A DNA stretch of 28,646 bases, taken from positions 1 through 28,646 of the IMG/VR virus record IMGVR_UViG_3300010883_021039; one strand, given 5' to 3'. Made by a program: the position numbers and the translations under genes. Shown piece after piece: positions 24,126 through 28,646 of this stretch. The notes under the pieces were generated by a model. It had not been told where the DNA came from. It was given only the letters and a program-made list of their open reading frames with translations, and ran no database searches. Source of the DNA: a virus. Numbering within the stretch: position 1 is the stretch's first letter; each line of letters starts with the position of its first letter.

Positions 24126-25000
24126 GATACTTTTGGTTCCCAATTTTTGATAGAGTCTATTATGGCTTCTTCTGCCGACCGAATCCCGACTCCTGCATTT
24201 CTTAATTTAGAATTGTCTAAAATACAGCTAGACCTTGGGGCCTTCGCCCCAATTTGGTAAAGCTCCTCCTCTCCCTTGAGAAAGACATAGTCTTTATCCA
24301 CCCCAGTGATTTCCTTAATCTTCTCCACGACAAACGAGGTGGTAATAAAACCAGTATTAACAACGTTATAAATACCGTAGTCCGCTTTCTTTTTGTACAA
24401 ATCTAAACAAGCTTCAACAAAGTCACTTAAATGAGAAACCGAATTCTCGGCCTCCAAAAGTCGATCATATTTCATCATCTTAGATAAATAATTACGAGGG
24501 CCGTCCTCGTTGTTGAACGGGATTCTTAATCTCCATACATAATGGTGATCACTGTTAAACTTAACCATCTGTTCGCCCTCAACTTTGGTTCCTGAATAGT
24601 AACTACAGTTTTTATGCTTGAAACTGAAGTTAGGCTCGTCTTCTTCGGTGAACCCCTTGTGGTCACCCTTGTCGCCCTGATAAATGCACCCTGACGAAAC
24701 GTGGCCCCAAGGAATGCCCATCATGGAGCACGCCATAGCTATGTTTTTGGGTAAATCGACATTAGCCTTCCAACACTCGCTCTTATTGTCCTCGCAAGCG
24801 TCAACGTTAGGTTTGCCCGTATAGCCAGCGCAGTTGATAAGAAAAGAGGGGTTGAATCTTTGAATATAATTAATCAAAGCTTCTAGGTCATAATAATCAA
24901 CAAGATCACGACCCACTTCGTGAAAGCCCATTTTCCTATTAGTTAACCCTTTCACGAACTCTCGCCCTACGTATCCAGTTGATCCTAACAATGTTATCAT
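24122..25000 (-). CDS. NRS/ER-like keto-sugar 3,5-epimerase/4-reductase (RmlD-related SDR)
   Basis: 292 aa extended SDR. Cofactor motif GSTGYVG (6-12), 'NCAGYTGKPNVDACE', 'HVSSGCIYQGDKG' with Cys105, and YSGTK with Tyr135 and Lys139. Several segments recall plant NRS/ER and mimivirus L780 rather than bacterial RmlD: 'GFTEEDEPNF', 'VWRLRIPFN', 'GPRNYLSKMMKYDRLLEAENSVSHL' (split), 'GIYNVVNTG' and 'KAPRSSCILDNSKL'. In that family a Cys at this position supports 3,5-epimerisation and the Tyr-Lys pair reduction, so one enzyme does the work of RmlC and RmlD. No separate RmlC is seen in the window. With RmlA and RmlB it would complete dTDP-L-rhamnose. The assignment rests on remembered sequence pattern. 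Confidence 0.8.
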   Translation of the reverse strand: MITLLGSTGYVGREFVKGLTNRKMGFHEVGRDLVDYYDLEALINYIQRFNPSFLINCAGYTGKPNVDACEDNKSECWKANVDLPKNIAMACSMMGIPWGHVSSGCIYQGDKGDHKGFTEEDEPNFSFKHKNCSYYSGTKVEGEQMVKFNSDHHYVWRLRIPFNNEDGPRNYLSKMMKYDRLLEAENSVSHLSDFVEACLDLYKKKADYGIYNVVNTGFITTSFVVEKIKEITGVDKDYVFLKGEEELYQIGAKAPRSSCILDNSKLRNAGVGIRSAEEAIIDSIKNWEPKVS

Positions 25001-25053
25001 TTTTTAAATTTCTCTCTTGGTCTTCGCGGTAAAACGATTGATAGATTTTATAC

Positions 25054-25962
25054 TTATCCTTCAATAAACTTATCCCTAGCCATCTCAAAGACGGAGTTGA
25101 ATTCGCCGTAATGCTTGTACCTATCATAGAAGGAATTAAACACCTCGTCAATTGCTCTATTTGAATGAAATTTTTCTTTTTTTATGAAAATGGTTTCGAA
25201 AGGGTCATAGGCTTGGTATCCCCTCTCATTTCTAACTTTTAATGCCTTTACTATTTCTTCTGGATTTGTGCCGAATAGAGTGAAGTACGGGAATTCTTTT
25301 GCGTTCACTAACTGCTCATCAGCAGTATTACTCCAATCTATCCCTTTTAGCCAATCTATACCCGAATAATGTGGATTAAAACAATCAATGTTATATCCAT
25401 TCTGTAATACGGCATTTGATAACCTTACTTCTTTTTTGAAGACCATCTCTGGCTTACTCATTTCATGGTCGTCCTTAATAAATACGCCCGACACTTTACC
25501 GATTTCCATTCCAACCTTATCTAAGCAGAAACACCACGACTGAACGTGAGGGAAAAAATCTCCTCCAAACCAAGGTATTAAAGAGGCTCCAAAAATTTTT
25601 GTTTTGTTATCTATTCTAGAGGTGAACAGTTCGTACCAAGGTCTACTTTTATCCCTTTGTGTTAGGAATGGCCCGCAAGAGGTCTCGTTCAGGAAAACGA
25701 AGTGACCATATTCTTCTTCCTTAAATGCGTCACTGTGAATTAGGTCGCTGTACCCTCCAAAGTCATAATTCTCATTTTCTCTATTCAAGAAATAGACATT
25801 TGGATAGTCTTTTGTTAATTCCTCTGGAATTAGATTCTCATTTCTATTAGAAACAAAGAAAAAATCACACTCTTCGCTTTTTATAAGACCACCACGCGTT
25901 AGAAAGAACTTTAAGTTTTCGTTCCAGTTATAGTAGTGATAGATTACGGCGGTTCTAGGCAT
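25054..25962 (-). CDS. Rhamnan-synthesis-F-like glycosyltransferase
   Basis: 302 aa. 'NYDFGGYSDLIHSDAF' and 'YGHFVFLNETSCGPFL' match the 'YDfGay...l' and 'y..i.f.N.S..GPf' pattern of RgpF-type and related surface-polysaccharide transferases. 'GASLIPWFGGDFFPHVQSWCFCLDKVG' (split) follows in the same order as in that family. There is no membrane helix. It overlaps rmlA by 8 bp. RgpF-type enzymes often transfer rhamnose, which agrees with the pathway encoded here, but donor and acceptor are inferred. Confidence 0.75.
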   Translation of the reverse strand: MPRTAVIYHYYNWNENLKFFLTRGGLIKSEECDFFFVSNRNENLIPEELTKDYPNVYFLNRENENYDFGGYSDLIHSDAFKEEEYGHFVFLNETSCGPFLTQRDKSRPWYELFTSRIDNKTKIFGASLIPWFGGDFFPHVQSWCFCLDKVGMEIGKVSGVFIKDDHEMSKPEMVFKKEVRLSNAVLQNGYNIDCFNPHYSGIDWLKGIDWSNTADEQLVNAKEFPYFTLFGTNPEEIVKALKVRNERGYQAYDPFETIFIKKEKFHSNRAIDEVFNSFYDRYKHYGEFNSVFEMARDKFIEG

Positions 25963-26818
25963 GCTGGTCCTTTAGTCTTTGTTTGTATTCGCACTCAGGC
26001 ATGGAGTTCATAATTTTCTTAAACTGAGTCTTGGATATGAGCTTTGATTTGTATGCTGCTGCTTCTGGACAGCCTATTTTGACCCCCTGACGGCGTTCAA
26101 TTACCGAAACGTATACGGAGGCTTCGTGGAGACTGCTTGAAGTACCCGAATCAAGCCAAGCACAGCCACGATTCATCTTGTAAACCATTAATTTTGATTT
26201 TTTTAAATAGAATTTAATGACGTCAGTGATTTCTAGCTCTCCTCGATCTGATGGCTTGAGGTTTTTTGTAATTTTTATCACATCCTTGTCAAAAAGGTAG
26301 ATACCTGGGATTGCAAATCTAGATTTTGGATTCTCAGGCTTCTCTTCGACAGATAGAGCCTTGCCCTTCGGGTCGAACTCTACTACTCCGTACCTTTCTG
26401 GGTCTGTAACTTCATAGGCGAAGATTGCGCCTCCCGATTTGAAGCTCTCAAACGCTTTTTTAAAGATACTTGCGTTGCTACATACGTTATCTCCTAATAT
26501 GAGGACTACTTTTTCATTTTTTATGAAATTTTCAGCAATTGTGAAGGCCTCTGGGATGCCCTTGGGTTCTTCTTGGGTTTTATACTCTATCTTAACGCCA
26601 AACCTAGAGCCGTTACCTATAATTTCTTTGAACTTAGGCGTGTGCTCTACTGACGAGATGATGCAAATGTCATTTACTCCATTTTCTATCAATGTCGATA
26701 GCGGGTAATAGATCATTGGCTTGTCGTATACGGGCAACAAGCTCTTTGGGTAGTTGTTTGTTAGCGGAAAAAGTCTAGAGCCAGCTCCTCCCGCTAGGAT
26801 AATGCCTTTTTTAATCAT
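25955..26818 (-). CDS. rmlA: Glucose-1-phosphate thymidylyltransferase
   Basis: 287 aa. 'GIILAGGAGSRLFPLT' (5-20) is the nucleotidyltransferase signature, with Ser in place of the common Thr (GSR for GTR). 'KSLLPVYDKPMIYYPLS', 'LILGDNV', 'YGVVEFDPKGKALSVEEKP', 'RFAIPGIYLFDKDVI', 'DRGELEITDV' and 'RGCAWLDSGT' follow as in RmlA. It makes dTDP-glucose from dTTP and glucose-1-phosphate. 'PKGIPEAF' replaces the more usual 'PxGLAQAF', a small departure in the sugar/base site. It overlaps both neighbours by 8 bp. Confidence 0.92.
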   Translation of the reverse strand: MIKKGIILAGGAGSRLFPLTNNYPKSLLPVYDKPMIYYPLSTLIENGVNDICIISSVEHTPKFKEIIGNGSRFGVKIEYKTQEEPKGIPEAFTIAENFIKNEKVVLILGDNVCSNASIFKKAFESFKSGGAIFAYEVTDPERYGVVEFDPKGKALSVEEKPENPKSRFAIPGIYLFDKDVIKITKNLKPSDRGELEITDVIKFYLKKSKLMVYKMNRGCAWLDSGTSSSLHEASVYVSVIERRQGVKIGCPEAAAYKSKLISKTQFKKIMNSMPECEYKQRLKDQHA

Positions 26819-27530
26819 CTTCGTTTATTTCTGGGATAATTATTGTTTGGTTTTTGCATTGAGCAAAGTAATCCATACCAGGCATTTGGGCGACCATTGT
26901 TTCTCCGTATCTTGACCCATTAAATCCTGAGAGCAAACAGGAAAAGGGGATTAAGTTCTCCGCTGGACCCCTTGCTTGGTCAATCATAGTTAGGTCCAAG
27001 TCATTTAATTCTTTACTTAACTTTTTGAACTCCTCGAAATGGTCTTTGCAGATTACCTGTAGGCTGGATTCTGGCCAGTTGTATTTGTTGCACAAGAAAG
27101 AAGTCCAACCGTCTTCTAGTTCATCAATAAATTTTCTTATCTTTGTTGAGATTAGGTACAGGTCAGACTCAACGTGAATTATTTTTTCAAAATTGAGCTT
27201 TTCTGCGATTTCTAAGGAGAAAAGGTAACTTCTCCACCATCCTGCCGAGTTTGCTGCTTGTCCGTCGCGATGAAGAGGGGACCGTTCATCAAAATGTATG
27301 AGATTTACTTTCTCTGTGTCGAATTTTGTGTCTTCGGATATGTCGCTCGCTTTAATTACGGCGAAATACTCTTCTTCAACGAAAGAAAGGTCTGAGCCGT
27401 CGTCAATCATTAAGATTGGGTCGTCCCTTGAGAGTTCTACGCTGCTGTAGTAAGCAGCCCATTTAGCGTATCTATGTTTATAGTCTGCCTCGTTGTCGAA
27501 ATGTGATGTGCAGAATAAGAAAGTCTTCAT
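26811..27530 (-). CDS. Glycosyltransferase-like protein, first gene of sugar operon
   Basis: 239 aa from ATG 27530 (MKTFLFCTSHFDN). A TTG at 27569 would lie inside the -35 box, so it is rejected. The pattern 'PILMIDDGSDLSFVEEE' and 'EKIIHVESDLYLIS', with an acidic ExD-type site, suggests a GT-A nucleotide-sugar transferase. The rest is unfamiliar. It is headed by a sigma70-like promoter whose -10 ends only 11 bp before the ATG, so the mRNA would be leaderless or nearly so; no ribosome site is visible. The stop overlaps the rmlA start by 8 bp. The transferase call is moderate. Confidence 0.68.
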   Translation of the reverse strand: MKTFLFCTSHFDNEADYKHRYAKWAAYYSSVELSRDDPILMIDDGSDLSFVEEEYFAVIKASDISEDTKFDTEKVNLIHFDERSPLHRDGQAANSAGWWRSYLFSLEIAEKLNFEKIIHVESDLYLISTKIRKFIDELEDGWTSFLCNKYNWPESSLQVICKDHFEEFKKLSKELNDLDLTMIDQARGPAENLIPFSCLLSGFNGSRYGETMVAQMPGMDYFAQCKNQTIIIPEINEDD

Positions 27531-27541
27531 ATGTATAGGGA

Positions 27542-27569
27542 AGTATATGAGAAGGAGCTGTAAAATCAA
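27542..27569 (-). promoter_or_regulatory. Sigma70-like promoter of the sugar operon
   Basis: Minus strand: TTGATT (27564-27569), 16-bp spacer, TATACT (27542-27547). Expected transcription start is about 27535, some five bases before ATG 27530. It resembles the second minus-strand promoter at 28120-28147 (same spacer length, same -10). The upstream stretch 27570-27695 holds no gene that I can support. Confidence 0.62.
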
Positions 27570-27695
27570 GGCAGTCTGGGTTTTTTTTGGCCGTGAAGTA
27601 TTTGTTTAATTATATTTGTATTCACTACTGGCAAATGGATAGGGAGTCTGGAGTCGGGCAAATATAAGCAGCCCCCCTCTCGGTACTATTACAAC

Positions 27696-27724
27696 AAAAA
27701 AAGTCCTGGTTTTTCAAAAACAGG
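27696..27724 (-). terminator. Terminator of the small-peptide unit
   Basis: On the minus strand CCTGTTTTT pairs with AAAAACCAGG (one bulged base), followed within three bases by seven T (27696-27702). It starts 13 bp after the stop of the 14-aa gene. On the plus strand the same hairpin is followed by a G-run and seven T (27732-27739), so it may also work in that direction. Confidence 0.72.
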
Positions 27725-27737
27725 GGGGGGCGTTTTT

Positions 27738-27782
27738 TTAACTATATAAAACGATCAAAACTATAATAGCAAGCAAAAACAT
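27738..27782 (-). CDS. 14-aa hydrophobic peptide
   Basis: The frame encodes MFLLAIIVLIVLYS, a single possible membrane segment. It is supported by a strong ribosome site AAAGGA 9 nt before ATG 27782 that overlaps the stop of the preceding 28-aa gene, and by position just before a terminator. Very short hydrophobic peptides are known from phage lysis and early regions. Function is unknown; at this length the coding call rests on context. Confidence 0.42.
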   Translation of the reverse strand: MFLLAIIVLIVLYS

Positions 27783-27797
27783 ACGCGAATTTCCTTT

Positions 27798-27884
27798 CTA
27801 CCAAATTTTTAGACGATCTAGGTACTGTAACACAATCCAGAGGACGGCAACTGCGGTTAAGATGTCAAAGTGATTTTTTTTCAT
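27798..27884 (-). CDS. 28-aa membrane peptide
   Basis: Starts MKKNHFDILTAVAVLWIVLQ and ends in a basic tail 'YLDRLKIW'. One probable membrane helix (about 8-21) with charged ends. An A-rich upstream sequence (AAGAAAG) is a weak ribosome site. It lies between the 64-aa membrane protein and the 14-aa peptide in one promoter-terminator unit. No known family was recognised. Confidence 0.48.
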   Translation of the reverse strand: MKKNHFDILTAVAVLWIVLQYLDRLKIW

Positions 27885-27901
27885 GTTTTTTTTTCTTTCT
27901 T

Positions 27902-28096
27902 CTACCACGTCCAAGCAGGGCCCGTGATCATCATGTGAGCGATGACGAACGCCAACGCGGTACTGGCCCCAATCAATCCAGCAATGGCATAGTTAAGTAT
28001 GTCGTTGTGCCGTTGGAGGCGGTTGATGCGGGCCTTGGTGGGCTCGGCGGTTAGTTTGTTGTAGCTAGTCCAGTTGATGTTTTTGTTTTTTGTCAT
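27902..28096 (-). CDS. Small membrane protein, first gene of the small-peptide unit
   Basis: 64 aa from ATG 28096, chosen over ATG 28111 because GAGAG lies 8 nt upstream and because the predicted transcript start (about 28113) would leave no leader for the longer form. A basic N-terminal half ('YNKLTAEPTKARINRLQRH') precedes one membrane helix (about 35-57, 'YAIAGLIGASTALAFVIAHM') and the end 'GPAWTW'. The N-terminus is probably cytoplasmic. It has a strong promoter with a palindrome in its spacer. An early or host-takeover membrane peptide is possible; function is unknown. Confidence 0.66.
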   Translation of the reverse strand: MTKNKNINWTSYNKLTAEPTKARINRLQRHNDILNYAIAGLIGASTALAFVIAHMMITGPAWTW

Positions 28097-28119
28097 AGTC
28101 ATTTCTCTCATCTGCTAAA

Positions 28120-28147
28120 AGTATACCAGAATTCTGGAAAAAGTCAA
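28120..28147 (-). promoter_or_regulatory. Strong sigma70-like promoter
   Basis: Minus strand: TTGACT (28142-28147), 16-bp spacer, TATACT (28120-28125). Each hexamer differs from consensus by one base. It drives the small membrane-protein unit. Confidence 0.75.
28126..28137. promoter_or_regulatory. Perfect 12-bp palindrome in promoter spacer (putative operator)
   Basis: CCAGAATTCTGG fills most of the spacer between -35 and -10. A protein bound there would block RNA polymerase, so it is a candidate operator. A near copy of its flank, ATACCAGGAATTCT, occurs in the loops of both hairpin repeats further right. Confidence 0.5.
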
Positions 28148-28149
28148 GA

Positions 28150-28196
28150 GCTAACCGAAAGTTTTTTCAAAAGTTATTCACAGTCTATAGGTTAGC
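28150..28196. repeat. Inverted repeat around a DnaA-box-like site
   Basis: GCTAACC (28150-28156) and GGTTAGC (28190-28196) form a perfect 7-bp inverted pair separated by 33 bp that include TTATTCACA. It could be a protein-binding pair or a large stem. Confidence 0.45.
28174..28182 (+). promoter_or_regulatory. DnaA-box match
   Basis: TTATTCACA matches the bacterial DnaA-box consensus TTATNCACA. It lies in a longer 13-bp word, AAAAGTTATTCAC, repeated at 28345-28357. A single 9-mer can occur by chance; the repeat and the surrounding structure raise its value. Confidence 0.4.
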
Positions 28197-28208
28197 AAGT
28201 TTCATGCC

Positions 28209-28261
28209 CCCCCCGAACCCCCCGCGAAAATACCAGGAATTCTCGCGGGGGGTCTGGGGGG
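28209..28261. repeat. GC-rich hairpin repeat, copy 1
   Basis: Inner stem of 10 perfect pairs (28218-28227 with 28243-28252), 15-nt loop AAATACCAGGAATTC, and an outer six-pair C/G stem (28209-28214 with 28256-28261) across a small internal loop. No T-tract directly follows on either strand, so it is not a simple terminator. Copy 2 lies 78 bp further right. Confidence 0.8.
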
Positions 28262-28292
28262 TATGATAAAAAAAAAATTAGCGCCCGTAAAA

Positions 28293-28339
28293 GAACCCCG
28301 CGAAAATACCAGGAATTCTCGCGGGGGGTCTGGGGGGGG
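28293..28339. repeat. GC-rich hairpin repeat, copy 2
   Basis: Nearly identical to copy 1 over about 46 bp, with two C fewer in the left arm. The stem is 28296-28303 with 28319-28326, and the loop is identical. The sequence between the copies is unrelated and A-rich. The stretch 28140-28410 between genes holds these repeats and the DnaA-like sites; no gene was seen there. Confidence 0.8.
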
Positions 28340-28349
28340 CAAGGAAAAG

Positions 28350-28358
28350 TTATTCACC
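28350..28358 (+). promoter_or_regulatory. DnaA-box-like site, one mismatch
   Basis: TTATTCACC, within the second copy of AAAAGTTATTCAC (28345-28357). With the site at 28174 it brackets both hairpin repeats in the same orientation. Confidence 0.3.
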
Positions 28359-28410
28359 GTGCAATACTATTTATTTCATGCTATTTGTTACAGTTGGCTA
28401 GAACCAGCGT

Positions 28411-28479
28411 TTACACGTCAGCCAAGCACATCGCAGCGCACATGCACACGCAAAAAATAATCAACGGCAAGATTTCCAT
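28411..28479 (-). CDS. Possible 22-aa Cys-rich hydrophobic peptide
   Basis: An ATG at 28479 opens a 22-codon frame, MEILPLIIF followed by a segment with four Cys, ending in TAA. It would be one membrane-spanning peptide, similar in kind to the two tiny peptides to the left. No ribosome site is visible, so it may be chance. Confidence 0.25.
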   Translation of the reverse strand: MEILPLIIFCVCMCAAMCLADV

Positions 28480-28507
28480 AATGATATAAAAGTAATCACT
28501 GATAATA

Positions 28508-28646
28508 CTAACACGTTCCTTTTACCTCTTTCCATACTGCGTGTGACATAGTGGTTGGTGTGCGATACTCCCACGCTGGAGACATCGGGCTAACCTTCTC
28601 CCATCCGTCTTGCACAAATAGTTTGCCAACGGCGTAGTCAAGCCAG
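28508..28646 (-). CDS. 3' end of an unidentified gene (cut by right edge)
   Basis: An open frame enters from the right edge and encodes 45 residues, including 'LDYAVGKLFVQDGWEKVSP' and 'WEYRTPTTMSHAVWKEVKG', ending with Cys and TAG at 28508-28510. Trp, Tyr and charged residues are spread as in a real protein, and orientation agrees with the neighbours. The start and family are not visible. Confidence 0.55.
   Translation of the reverse strand, partial: WLDYAVGKLFVQDGWEKVSPMSPAWEYRTPTTMSHAVWKEVKGTC

Noticed and set aside
28209-28339. Rho-independent terminators
   Set aside because: The stems are strong, but no T-tract follows directly on either strand.
28207-28340. CRISPR-like array
   Set aside because: Only two copies, with long internal hairpins, one spacer and no cas genes.
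28263-28460. Plus-strand 65-aa frame across the hairpin repeat
   Set aside because: It runs through repeat and G-run DNA, has no ribosome site and low-complexity content.

Overview
The window is part of a tailed double-stranded DNA phage genome (standard code, fairly AT-rich, tightly packed genes, nearly all on the minus strand). The host cannot be named. Lipobox lipoproteins, a signal-peptide protein, a holin/spanin-like lysis block, TTGACN/TATACT-type promoters and AGGA-type ribosome sites point to a Gram-negative bacterium. No tRNA, insertion sequence, integrase or CRISPR array was seen.

Left and middle (1-16.0 kb): the virion morphogenesis block, transcribed leftward. In transcription order it holds a zinc-ribbon protein, a divergent sigma factor with a four-Cys insert, a protein in the position of a small terminase, a C2H2/ERCC4 nuclease, the large terminase, the portal and a tubulin/FtsZ-family GTPase. 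Next come a lysis block (holin, 58-aa protein, spanin-like lipoprotein, cysteine-protease-like lipoprotein), a protease-scaffold polyprotein with a probable nested scaffold start, a decoration-type protein, the major capsid protein, two small structural proteins and a collagen-like fibre cut by the left edge. One plus-strand gene for a secreted protein (6026-6676), with its own sigma70-like promoter, interrupts the block.

Middle right (16.0-27.6 kb): a small plus-strand gene, a plus-strand SunS-like glycosyltransferase, phoH, and a leftward operon of 12 overlapping or nearly abutting genes for sugar synthesis, running from a promoter at 27542-27569. It encodes RmlA, RmlB, an NRS/ER-like 3,5-epimerase/4-reductase, a DegT-type sugar aminotransferase, a hexapeptide acyltransferase, a dedicated acyl carrier protein with its AcpS, an adenylate-forming ligase, an SDR ketoreductase and three glycosyltransferases. 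The simplest reading is that the phage makes dTDP-L-rhamnose and a dTDP-4-acylamino-4,6-dideoxyhexose with an ACP-borne acyl group. The Thr-rich collagen-like fibre in the same genome is a plausible acceptor, by analogy with Bacillus BclA and mimivirus fibres; this is inference.

Right end (27.6-28.6 kb): a compact promoter-to-terminator unit for three very small membrane peptides. Its promoter spacer contains a perfect 12-bp palindrome. Upstream lies a structured non-coding stretch with two near-identical GC-rich hairpin repeats flanked by two DnaA-box-like sites, a candidate origin or control region. The 3' end of another minus-strand gene is cut by the right edge.
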